Position numbers and translations under genes: made by a program | Assembly (NCBI GenBank): GCA_041695045.1 | Contig: JBGFRR010000008.1 | Location: 1 to 62,076 of the forward strand | Origin: JBGFRR01 sp041695045 | Lineage (GTDB): Bacteria; Bacteroidota; Ignavibacteria; UBA10030 | Direction: 5' to 3' | DNA length: 62,076 bases | Notes under the pieces: generated by a model | What the model was told of the DNA's origin: nothing | What the model saw: the letters and a program-made list of their open reading frames with translations, nothing else | Databases searched by the model: none | Shown here: positions 36,118 to 45,088 of the stretch, piece after piece | Layout of the letters: each line of letters opens with the position of its first letter | Position numbering within the stretch: the stretch's first letter is position 1

Positions 36118-38787
36118 ATGTCCACGCCCCTCATGCGACAATACCAGCAGGTGAAAGCGAAATATCCGGAGACGGTCCTTCTCTTTCGCATGGGGGATTT
36201 TTATGAGACCTTCGAGGAAGATGCAAAGATCACCGCTCGGGTTCTCGGCATCACGCTGACCAAACGGGGCAGCGGCTCGGCGGGAGATGTGCCGCTTGCC
36301 GGATTTCCCTACCACGCGCTCGAATCCTACCTCCCAAAACTCCTCAAAGCCGGCTACCGCGTTGCCATTTGCGAGCAGTTGGAGGACCCGAAGTTCGCCA
36401 AGGGTGTCGTCAAGCGCGATGTTGTCGAGGTTGTTACACCGGGCGTTGCATTTTCCGATACAGTGCTCGACCATAAGCAGCACAACTATCTTGCCGCCGT
36501 TGCGCTCCCGACCGCGCTGGCGACGGGCAACGATAAGGTCGGACTCGCCTTCATCGATGTGTCCACCGGCGAATTTAGCGTCAGTGAGTTCCCTCTGCGG
36601 AACCTTGCCGAACAAATCGGCACACTCAGGCCATCCGAACTGCTCGTGCAGAAGCGCGACCGGGAGGCCGTCGAGCGCCTCGTGCAGGAGGCCTATGGCG
36701 GCATCATTTCGAAGGTGGATGACTGGGTGTTCCATTACGACTACGGCTATGAGTTGTTGGTTCATCACTTCAAGACGCAATCGCTGAAAGGATTCGGCGT
36801 CGAAGACATGCGCGTGGGGATTGTCGCCGCAGGAGCGGTGATGAACTATCTGCAGGAAACGCAGAAGGCAAACCTCACGCATATCAAGAAGATTGTTCCG
36901 CACGACATTTCCGAGTTCATCATCCTCGATGAACCGACGAAGCGGAATCTCGAAATCACCTCGTCGATCGCGGGTGGAGAAGGCGGAACGTTGCTCGAGG
37001 TGATCGACCGTACACGCACGTCGATGGGTGGAAGGCTTCTCAAGAAGTGGGTTCACCAGCCGCTCAAACGCGTGTCGCCGATTCACGAACGCCTGGAAGC
37101 CGTGAAGGAACTTGTGGAGCAAAAGGTAGCGCGTGAAAAACTGAGAAGCGTGTTCGGGACCATAGGGGATGTGGAAAGGCTTATTGCCCGCATTGCCACC
37201 GGCCGTGCAAACCCGAGGGAATTACGCCAGCTTGCCGAGTCTATCAAGCTGATTCCGCTGCTGGCCGAGATTACGGAGCCGTTGCGGGGTACGTCGCTGG
37301 TAGTTTTGCGGGAACAACTTAACCCGCTGACCGATATCGTTGCGACGCTTGAGCGCGCCCTGAACGATGAGCTTCCGCTGGCATTGAGCGACGGCGGTGT
37401 GATCCGGAGTGGGTACAACCCCGAACTGGACGCGCTGCAAGCGATGGCGTTCAACAGCAAAGACTGGATTGCGCGCATGCAGAAGCAGGAGCGTGAGCGC
37501 ACCGGCATTCCGTCCCTCAAGGTCGGCTATAACAATGTCTTCGGCTATTACATTGAAATCACCAACACGCACAAGGATAAGGTTCCGGCCGAGTACATCC
37601 GCAAGCAGACGCTCACGAACGCCGAGCGCTACATCACGCCCGAGCTCAAGGAGGAAGAAGAGAAAATCCTTCACGCTGAAGAGCGCATTGTGGCGTTGGA
37701 GACGAAGCTCTTCGACGAGCTTCGGGTGCTCGTCGCCACACACGCAGAAGCCATCCAACAGAATGCGCGGGTCATGGCCACGCTCGACTGCTATCTCTCG
37801 TTTGCCGACGTTGCGGTCGAATACGGCTACGTGTGCCCGGTCATTGATGAATCCACGCGCATCGAGATCAACGAAGGCCGTCATCCGGTCATCGAGCGTC
37901 TGCTTCCCCCGGGTGAACGCTACACGCCGAACGATGTATTCCTCGACACGGAAAGCGATCAAATCCTCATCATCACCGGCCCGAACATGAGCGGCAAGTC
38001 GAGCTACCTGCGTCAGGTCGGGCTGATCGTCCTCTTAGCACAGGTCGGCAGCTTCGTGCCAGCGGCCTCAGCGAGAATCGGTGTGGTAGACAAGATTTTT
38101 ACGCGTGTCGGAGCGAGCGACAACATTACATCGGGCGAGAGCACATTTCTGGTCGAGATGCACGAGGCGGCGCACATCGTGAACACGGCGACGAAGCGAA
38201 GTCTCATCCTGCTTGACGAGGTCGGCCGCGGCACCAGCACCTTCGACGGCATCAGCATTGCCTGGGCATTGACGGAATATCTGCACGAGCGGATCGGCGC
38301 GAAGACGCTTTTTGCCACACACTACCATGAGCTGAACGAGCTTGCTGAGCTCTATCCACGCATCAAGAACTACAAAGTCGATGTGCGGGAGTACGGCGAT
38401 AAGGTAATCTTCCTGCACAAAGTCTTACCCGGTTTTGCCGACCACTCGTACGGCATCCAAGTCGCCCAGATGGCCGGATTGCCGGAAGAGGTAACGGATC
38501 GAGCCAAGCAGATTTTGAAAAATTTGGAAGGAAGTGAATTGAGTGCAAGCAGAGCGTCGGAGGAGGGAGGAGGTGAAGGGGAGAGGGAAAGAAGTGATGA
38601 AACGACGAAACGGGGAATAGGTGAGCGGGAAAAACGGAGAAAGTTGCCGGAGATGCAGATGACGTTGTTTGAAATGAAGGACGATGCACTGCGGGAGGAG
38701 CTCAGAAAACTTGATGTGGAGAACATGACGCCGCTGGACGCGCTGCAAACGTTGGCGGAGTTGAAGAAGAAGGTTGAAAAGGGATAG
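36118..38787 (+). CDS. mutS: DNA mismatch repair protein MutS
   Basis: MutS recognises mismatches. The 889-residue protein has the MutS1 N-terminus with the mismatch-contacting Phe-x-Glu (LLFRMGDFYETFEEDA), the lever/clamp region, and the ATPase with ITGPNMSGKSSYLRQVGLIV (Walker A), LILLDEVGRGTSTFDGISIA (Walker B and signature) and FATHYHELNELA. A Glu/Arg-rich low-complexity linker near residues 800-845 precedes the C-terminal helix-turn-helix. The ATG at 36118 gives the usual length. Confidence 0.97.
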   Translation: MSTPLMRQYQQVKAKYPETVLLFRMGDFYETFEEDAKITARVLGITLTKRGSGSAGDVPLAGFPYHALESYLPKLLKAGYRVAICEQLEDPKFAKGVVKRDVVEVVTPGVAFSDTVLDHKQHNYLAAVALPTALATGNDKVGLAFIDVSTGEFSVSEFPLRNLAEQIGTLRPSELLVQKRDREAVERLVQEAYGGIISKVDDWVFHYDYGYELLVHHFKTQSLKGFGVEDMRVGIVAAGAVMNYLQETQKANLTHIKKIVPHDISEFIILDEPTKRNLEITSSIAGGEGGTLLEVIDRTRTSMGGRLLKKWVHQPLKRVSPIHERLEAVKELVEQKVAREKLRSVFGTIGDVERLIARIATGRANPRELRQLAESIKLIPLLAEITEPLRGTSLVVLREQLNPLTDIVATLERALNDELPLALSDGGVIRSGYNPELDALQAMAFNSKDWIARMQKQERERTGIPSLKVGYNNVFGYYIEITNTHKDKVPAEYIRKQTLTNAERYITPELKEEEEKILHAEERIVALETKLFDELRVLVATHAEAIQQNARVMATLDCYLSFADVAVEYGYVCPVIDESTRIEINEGRHPVIERLLPPGERYTPNDVFLDTESDQILIITGPNMSGKSSYLRQVGLIVLLAQVGSFVPAASARIGVVDKIFTRVGASDNITSGESTFLVEMHEAAHIVNTATKRSLILLDEVGRGTSTFDGISIAWALTEYLHERIGAKTLFATHYHELNELAELYPRIKNYKVDVREYGDKVIFLHKVLPGFADHSYGIQVAQMAGLPEEVTDRAKQILKNLEGSELSASRASEEGGGEGERERSDETTKRGIGEREKRRKLPEMQMTLFEMKDDALREELRKLDVENMTPLDALQTLAELKKKVEKG

Positions 38788-38810
38788 CCTTCATCTTATT
38801 TTCCATCCGC

Positions 38811-41573
38811 ATGAGCACCGTCATTAACCAGGACCCCGAACAACTCGCCCGCGATAACATCGACGCGCAACTTCGTGCAGCCGGCTGGTTGGTGCAGGAC
38901 AAGAATAGGATTGACTGGAGTGCCGGTCCCGGTATTGCCGTCCGCGGTTTCCTGACGCAAGAAGGGAAAGAAACCGACTACACGCTGTTTGTCGACAGGA
39001 AACCCGTCGGCATCATCGAGGCAAAGAAAGAAGAGGAAGGGCACCGCCTGACCGTCGTTGAGGATCAGTCGGGTGAGTACGCCGCGAGCAAGCTGAAGTA
39101 TCTTGACAACGACCCGTTACCATTTGTGTACGAGAGCACCGGCGCTGTCACTCGTTTCACCAACCAACGCGACCCGAAACCCCGTTCTCGCCCTGTCTTT
39201 ACCTTTCACCGTCCGGAAACATTCAGAGCATGGCGACGGCAGGAGAAATCGCTCAGGGCACGACTGCTCGATATTCCTGCTCTCAACCCGGAGGGGATGC
39301 GCGACTGCCAGGTCCGCGCCATCACGAAGTTAGAACAATCGTTCAAAGACAACAAACCTCGCGCGCTCATTCAGATGGCAACCGGCTCGGGTAAAACCTT
39401 CGCTGCCATTACGTTCATCTACCGCCTGCTGAAGTTCGCCGACGCAAAACGGATTCTCTTTCTCGTCGATACGCGCAACTTGGGCGAGCAGGCCGAGCAG
39501 GAGTTCATGGCGTACACGCCCAACGACGACAACCGCAAGTTCACCGAGCTGTACAACGTCCAGCGCCTGCGGTCCAGCTACGTTGCGTCGGACAGCCAAG
39601 TCTGCATCAGCACCATCCAGCGGCTCTATTCGATTCTCAAAGGAGAAGAACTTGACGAGACGATGGAAGAAGAGCATCCCGCCGAGCGCTGGGAGCCGAA
39701 AGAACCGATGCCCGTCGTCTACAACGAGCGCATTCCCATTGAGTTCTTCGATTTCATTGTCATCGACGAGTGCCATCGCTCCATCTACAATCTCTGGAAG
39801 CAGGTGCTCGATTACTTCGACGCGTTTCTGATCGGCTTGACCGCAACGCCCGACAAGCGCACGTTCGGGTTCTTCAACGAGAATGTCGTGAGCGAGTATT
39901 CGCACGAGGAAGCCGTCGCCGACGGCGTCAACGTCGGATATGAAGTTTACACCATCGAAACGGAGATCACGCAACACGGCGCGCAGCTGAAGGCAAAGGA
40001 GTGGGTGGATAAGCGAGAGAAACTGACGCGCCGCAAACGATGGGAGCAGTTGGACGAAGACATTACCTACACCAACAGACAGTTGGACAACGAGGTGGTG
40101 AACCCGAGCCAGATACGCAACATCATCCGAGCGTTCAAAGAAAAACTCCCCGAAATCTTTCCCGGCAGAAACGAAATCCCCAAGACGCTCATCTTCGCCA
40201 AAACCGACAGCCATGCCGACGACATTATCAACATTGTGCGCGAAGAGTTCAACGAGGGGAATGCCTTCTGCAAGAAGCTTACCTACAAGTCGGAAGAAGA
40301 CCCCAAGTCTGTCCTTGCGCAGTTCCGCAACGCTTACTCTCCGCGCATCGCCGTCACCGTGGATATGGTCGCCACGGGCACCGACGTGAAGCCGCTCGAG
40401 TGTCTGCTCTTCATGCGCGACGTCAGGAGCCGCAACTACTTCGAGCAGATGAAAGGCCGCGGCACGCGCACCTACAACTATGACGACCTGAAGAAAGTCA
40501 CGCCCTCCGTCAGCTCCGCCAAGACGCATTTCGTCATTGTGGATGCAGTGGGAGTGACGAAGTCGGTGAAGACCGACAGCCGTCCCCTGGAGCGCAGGAA
40601 AGGCGTTCCGCTCAAAGACCTGCTTGCCGCGGTGACGTTTGGTAATCAAGATGAAGAGGTGTATTCATCGCTCGCCAGCCGTCTCTCCCGTCTCGAACAG
40701 CAGATCACGGAAACCGAGCGGAAGCAGTTTGAAGAAAAATCAGGTGGGAAGACGATCAACAGAGTAGTGAAGGAACTGTTAGCGGCGCATGACCCAGACC
40801 AGCTCGAAGCCAAAGCCGCGAAGATCAAGGAAACACAACCCGACCTGTCCGACGCGCTGGCTCAGAAGCAGGCACAGCAAGAATTGTTAGACGCTGCGCG
40901 CTCGACTTTCAGCGGCGAGTTGAACGAGTTCATCGAGAACGTACGGAAGGTGCACGAGCAGATCATCGACACCGTCAACATCGACAGGGTTACGAGGATC
41001 GGTTGGGATGCCGATGCAAGAGAAAGCGCACGGCGGATCGTGCAGGAGTTTACCGCGTTTATCGAAGCGAACAAAGACGAGATCATTGCCCTGAAGATCT
41101 TCTACAACCAGCCGTACAGGCGGAGAGAACTGACCTTCAAGATGATTTCGGAAGTGATGGAGAAACTCAGAGCCGCTAAACCGCTGCTTGCCCCGCTGCG
41201 GGTCTGGCAGGCGTACGAGCAAATCGAGCGGGTGAACAGTCATAGTCCCAAGAACGAGCTTGCCGCTCTCGCGGCGCTGATACGGCGGGTGACCGGCATC
41301 GACCCCGTGCTCACCGCCTACGAGCGGACGGTGGACAAAAACTTTCAAGAGTGGGTCTTTAAGAAGCAGGCGGGCCCCGTCAAGTTTACCGACGAGCAGA
41401 TGAGCTGGCTGCGGATGATCAAAGAGCACGTTGCCACGTCGTTCCACGTTGAGGTGAACGACCTCGACTACACACCGTTCGACGCCAAAGGCGGACGGGG
41501 CAAGATGTGGCAGCTGTTCGGGGATGAGATGAATACGCTGATCGAAGAGCTGAATGAGGCGCTGGCGGCATAG
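38811..41573 (+). CDS. hsdR: Type I restriction enzyme, R subunit
   Basis: HsdR translocates and cuts unmodified DNA. The 920-residue protein has an N-terminal nuclease (Asp56 in ETDYTLFVD and E70-x-K72 in GIIEAKKE), a helicase with Walker A MATGSGKT (about 189-196) and DECH (319-322), motif III LTATPDKRTFGFF, motif VI-like FEQMKGRGTRT, and a C-terminal HsdM-binding region. It resembles EcoEI-type (IB) R subunits. Its last 141 codons are repeated at 43261-43683. It opens a plus-strand operon that also includes hsdS and hsdM but with defence-like genes placed between them. Confidence 0.95.
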   Translation: MSTVINQDPEQLARDNIDAQLRAAGWLVQDKNRIDWSAGPGIAVRGFLTQEGKETDYTLFVDRKPVGIIEAKKEEEGHRLTVVEDQSGEYAASKLKYLDNDPLPFVYESTGAVTRFTNQRDPKPRSRPVFTFHRPETFRAWRRQEKSLRARLLDIPALNPEGMRDCQVRAITKLEQSFKDNKPRALIQMATGSGKTFAAITFIYRLLKFADAKRILFLVDTRNLGEQAEQEFMAYTPNDDNRKFTELYNVQRLRSSYVASDSQVCISTIQRLYSILKGEELDETMEEEHPAERWEPKEPMPVVYNERIPIEFFDFIVIDECHRSIYNLWKQVLDYFDAFLIGLTATPDKRTFGFFNENVVSEYSHEEAVADGVNVGYEVYTIETEITQHGAQLKAKEWVDKREKLTRRKRWEQLDEDITYTNRQLDNEVVNPSQIRNIIRAFKEKLPEIFPGRNEIPKTLIFAKTDSHADDIINIVREEFNEGNAFCKKLTYKSEEDPKSVLAQFRNAYSPRIAVTVDMVATGTDVKPLECLLFMRDVRSRNYFEQMKGRGTRTYNYDDLKKVTPSVSSAKTHFVIVDAVGVTKSVKTDSRPLERRKGVPLKDLLAAVTFGNQDEEVYSSLASRLSRLEQQITETERKQFEEKSGGKTINRVVKELLAAHDPDQLEAKAAKIKETQPDLSDALAQKQAQQELLDAARSTFSGELNEFIENVRKVHEQIIDTVNIDRVTRIGWDADARESARRIVQEFTAFIEANKDEIIALKIFYNQPYRRRELTFKMISEVMEKLRAAKPLLAPLRVWQAYEQIERVNSHSPKNELAALAALIRRVTGIDPVLTAYERTVDKNFQEWVFKKQAGPVKFTDEQMSWLRMIKEHVATSFHVEVNDLDYTPFDAKGGRGKMWQLFGDEMNTLIEELNEALAA
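41151..41573 (+). repeat. Direct repeat, copy 1 (3' end of hsdR)
   Basis: This 423-bp segment, from GAAGTGATGGAGAAACTC to the hsdR stop codon, is repeated without any length change at 43261-43683. The encoded proteins differ at 8 of about 140 positions. Confidence 0.92.
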
Positions 41574-41587
41574 ATGGAGATTGAATA

Positions 41588-42975
41588 GTGACTGAGAAAG
41601 AACTCAAAGTAATCGTAGAAGAAGGGGAAGGATATCGTGTTGAATTCAAGGAATCAGTCAACACCATTGACAAAGAGATCGTCGCGTTTGCAAACGCATC
41701 GGGCGGACGATTATTTCTTGGTATCTCTGATGACAAATTCGTCAAAGGGATCGATGTCGACAATACGTTGAAGTCCCAGGTTCAGGATGCAGCGAACAAT
41801 TGCGATCCACGGATTCCCATCGAGCTTGAAGTCTTCAAGAATATTCTCATTGTTCACGTCAGAGAAGGCAATGATAAGCCCTATCGGTGTGGTTCTGGAT
41901 TCTACCTACGCGTTGGACCGAATTCACAGAAGGAAAAGTTAGGTTCGATGAGTTGGGCTGTTCGAAATTCAACTTCAGAAAGCACTTCGACAAAACGAAG
42001 CTGAAGAAGGTGCTGACATTGGCAGACATCACGTCGCCACTCAACACGCCTGCCATGCTGGAAAACCTCGGAGCCGCTGAGCGTCAGGATGGAAAGCTCT
42101 CCGTCAATAACACCGGTGCACTTTTCTTTTCAAAGACCCTGGAAGATATCTACAAACACACGGTCGTTACGTGTGTACTCTATAAGGGAAGTGAAAGAGT
42201 CGACATTCTTGACCGCAAAGATTTCAACGAGGATCTTCTTTTGAATATAGACCAGGCTATGATATTCTTGAAGCGGCACCTCTCGCTCCGATACGAAATC
42301 ACCGGTGCACCGCGACGAAAGGAAGTGTTGGAGATTCCTGAGAAAGCGCTGCGTGAGGCTGTCATCAATGCGGTCGCGCATCGGGACTATTTTGAGCGCG
42401 GAGCAAATGTCATGGTGGAGATTTTTGACGATCGTGTTGAAATCTCGAATCCTGGCGGTCTTGTCAAGGGATTGACGCCCGAGAATTTTGGGAAGAAAAG
42501 TATCCTCCGCAATCCCAGCATTGCCTCTCTCCTTCATAGAATAGATTACATCGAAAAGATGGGGACCGGTATTAGCAGGATGCGAACGGCTCTCCGAGAA
42601 GCCAAACTACCACCCCCTAAATTTGAGTTTGACACGTTCTTTACTGTGACGCTCAGGAGAATGATGAAAAAAGCACTTCTTCCAGTCCGTGTTGGTGATG
42701 CTGTAAGTGAGGCTATAGATGAGGCCGTGCGTGAGGGAATAAATGAGGGAATAAATGAGGGAATAAAAGTCCGGCTACGATCGTACCTTGAATATCTTAC
42801 CAAAACGGGCTCTATCAGCAGAACCATTATGGAGGGACTCTCCAACGTCTCCACTGCGACCGTTGAACGGGATATTACTCTCATGAAGAACCTCGGCTTG
42901 ATGCGCTTAAAAGGTGCGAGGAAAAAGGGGAGATATGTTCTGACAGGCAAAGCAAAAAGACGGTTAAGGTCATGA
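41588..42975 (+). pseudogene. AlbA_2/Schlafen-like – HATPase_c_4 – wHTH protein, frameshifted
   Basis: The first frame (41588 to about 41930) encodes an AlbA_2 domain (EGYRVEFKESVNTIDKEIVA, FANASGGRLFLGISDD) and stops being family-like after FYLRVGPNSQK. A second frame (to 42975) resumes at EGKVRFDELGCSKFN and continues through the HATPase_c_4 region (LREAVINAVAHRDYFERGAN, VEISNPGGL, GTGISRMR) and a C-terminal winged helix. About ten residues and the frame are lost near 41925. A 12-bp repeat encodes EGINEGINEGI at 42733-42768. Family members are often called ATP-binding or RecG-like regulators and occur in defence islands. Confidence 0.85.
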
Positions 42976-43026
42976 ACGAAGCGCTGCCGGCGTGAGGGTG
43001 TTCGTGATACCGTTCGAGTCAGACTG

Positions 43027-43683
43027 ATGATCCGAGTGTTGTATCTCTGGCAGAGAGAAGCAGCGTCTTTCAGTGAAATGCGGTCGCTCTTTCAACTTTC
43101 TGTCCCCACAGTGAAAAGAGATATCGCTGTCCTCAGAAAGGCAGGTCTCATCAGGCTCGAGGGAACAACGAAGAAAGGAAAGAATGTGCTGACTGCAACG
43201 GGTAGGCGTTTATTGACTGGGGAAAATCCGGCGACGACAATGATGACGATGATGATGACAGAAGTGATGGAGAAACTCAGAGCCGCTAAACCGCTGCTTG
43301 CCCCGCTACGGGTCTGGCAGGCGTACGAGCAGGTCGAGCGGGTGAACAGTCATAGTCCCAAGAACGAGCTTGCCGCTCTCGTGGCGCTGATACGGCGGGC
43401 GACCGGCATCGACCCCGTGTTCACTGCCTACGAGCGGACGGTAGACAGGAACTTTCAGGAGTGGGTCTTCAAGAAGCAGGCGGGTCCCGTCAAGTTCACC
43501 GACGAGCAGATGAGCTGGCTGCGGATGATCAAAGAGCACGTTGCTACGTCGTTTCACGTTGAGGTGGATGACCTCGACTACACACCGTTCGACGCCAAAG
43601 GCGGACGGGGCTAGATGTGGCAGTTATTCGGGGATGAGATGAATGCGCTGATCGAGGAATTGAATGAGGCGTTGGCGGCGTGA
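43027..43683 (+). pseudogene. Chimeric remnant: winged-helix fragment joined to a second hsdR 3' end
   Basis: The N-terminal about 60 residues form a winged helix (FQLSVPTVKRDIAVLRKAGL, IRLEGTTKKGKNVLTATG), like the C-terminus of the preceding AlbA_2 protein. After a GATGATGAC low-complexity junction the frame becomes a second copy of the hsdR C-terminus. A nonsense codon (TAG at 43612-43614, AAG in copy 1) cuts it 23 codons early. It is best read as a rearrangement scar directly in front of the TIR-APAZ gene. Confidence 0.85.
43261..43683 (+). repeat. Direct repeat, copy 2 (duplicated hsdR 3' end)
   Basis: Copy 2 of the 423-bp repeat. It carries a TAG nonsense codon at 43612-43614 and scattered substitutions, so it is the decaying copy. 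The 1.69 kb between the copies holds the AlbA_2 gene. Confidence 0.92.
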
Positions 43684-43738
43684 GTGCTAACGAAAGGAGT
43701 CGACGGATTCTGGTTTACTAACATGCAGGATCTTGACT

Positions 43739-45088
43739 ATGCGTACAAAGATATACATAAGCCACGCCAACCCTGAGGACAATATCTTCGCAAGATGGCT
43801 TGCACTAAAATTAATGGCTCTTGGTTATGAAGTTTGGTGTGATGTTATACAGATGGAACTTGGTGTTGACTTTTGGAAGACGTTCGAGTTTGAAATAAGA
43901 AACAACAGCAAGCGGTTTCTGTTTGTAGCAACAGAGGCAGTCAAATCAAAGGATAATGCACTCAGAGAGCTTGCTGTTGCGGAAGCCACGCGAAGAAACA
44001 TGAAGGATGAGGATCCTGATAAAGCCAAGTTCATGATCGCCCTCCGTCTCGATCCGAACTTACGTTTTGATCAAATTGACCCCGTTCTGATTCGAACTAA
44101 TGCCGCGGAGTTTGCACAGGGTTGGGCTGAGGGTTTGGGTCAACTTGTTGATCAGTTCGACAAGGATGCAATTCCAAGAAGGTCGGATCCAAACCACCAA
44201 GAGGTAAAGGCATGGTGGGACTCTGTCTACGCTACAAGCAAGATAGTTAAGGAACAGCCAGAGATCTATCGTTCGAATTGGTTTTTCGTGAAGGAAATGC
44301 CAAAACATCTCTCTATGTATCAGTTTAAGGGCTTACCAATCAAACAAGCGGATATTGAGTATATCGCTCCACCTGCTAGACTGTTTAAGAATCGAATTCT
44401 CACATTCGCCTCTCGTAAAGAAGTTAATTTGTGGCTTCAACCCTTCAAAAATTCAGTAGTTGGGGCTCTGGGAACTCTGCCTATTGAGAGAATTGTGAAA
44501 GGTAGTTTTGAATCCCGATTCATCTCGAACAAAGAGGCTAAGTACATTTTGATTGAGCTGTTGAATAAGTCATGGAATCTATTCCTTGGTAGTCGTGGTC
44601 TCAAGAAATACGAAATGGCGAATGGAAGGCAATCTTACTGGATACATTTATCTGAAAAGGAACCAAAGTATTTTGGTAAGGGCCAATTGATTGGTGTGCA
44701 GAAAAAAAAGCATTGGCACTTTGCAATCAGTGGTTCAACCAAGCTATATCCTATTCCTGCTTTCTCAGTCATGTCTCACATCGTATTTACCTTTGATGGC
44801 AAGAATGCTATCAACAATTCATCAATACAGCATCGTGCGCGTCGTAAACAAGGAAGGAACTGGTGGAATGCTCATTGGAGGGACAAGCTTGGCAGTATGA
44901 TGCAGATTCTCCTGAATGGTGAACAAAGCTTGGTTGTTCCTTTGAGCGGTAATCATTCGTTGAAGCTTGAGGCTAGTGGATTAGCATTTAATAGTCCAGT
45001 AACATACTATGTCCCGGATGAGCTCCCTGCTGAGACTGAAGCTGAATCTGATTGGGATGACGATGATAACGAAACAGACGAGGGTTAA
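43739..45088 (+). CDS. TIR-APAZ protein of a SPARTA-type short-Argonaute system
   Basis: The 449-residue protein starts with a TIR domain (KIYISHANPEDNIFARWLAL, GYEVWCDVIQMELGVDFWKT). Glu77 in NALRELAVAE is where TIR NADases have their catalytic Glu. Residues from about 150 are the APAZ region that stands in for the N and PAZ domains of the partner Argonaute. The C-terminal tail is strongly acidic (ESDWDDDDNETDEG). In known SPARTA systems guide-directed target binding makes the complex tetramerise and destroy NAD. ATG at 43739 has AGGA 8 nt upstream. Its stop overlaps the Argonaute start by 1 nt. Confidence 0.9.
   Translation: MRTKIYISHANPEDNIFARWLALKLMALGYEVWCDVIQMELGVDFWKTFEFEIRNNSKRFLFVATEAVKSKDNALRELAVAEATRRNMKDEDPDKAKFMIALRLDPNLRFDQIDPVLIRTNAAEFAQGWAEGLGQLVDQFDKDAIPRRSDPNHQEVKAWWDSVYATSKIVKEQPEIYRSNWFFVKEMPKHLSMYQFKGLPIKQADIEYIAPPARLFKNRILTFASRKEVNLWLQPFKNSVVGALGTLPIERIVKGSFESRFISNKEAKYILIELLNKSWNLFLGSRGLKKYEMANGRQSYWIHLSEKEPKYFGKGQLIGVQKKKHWHFAISGSTKLYPIPAFSVMSHIVFTFDGKNAINNSSIQHRARRKQGRNWWNAHWRDKLGSMMQILLNGEQSLVVPLSGNHSLKLEASGLAFNSPVTYYVPDELPAETEAESDWDDDDNETDEG

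Noticed and set aside
39330..40649. Long minus-strand frame within hsdR
   Set aside because: It is opposite intact helicase motifs of HsdR and has no recognisable product.
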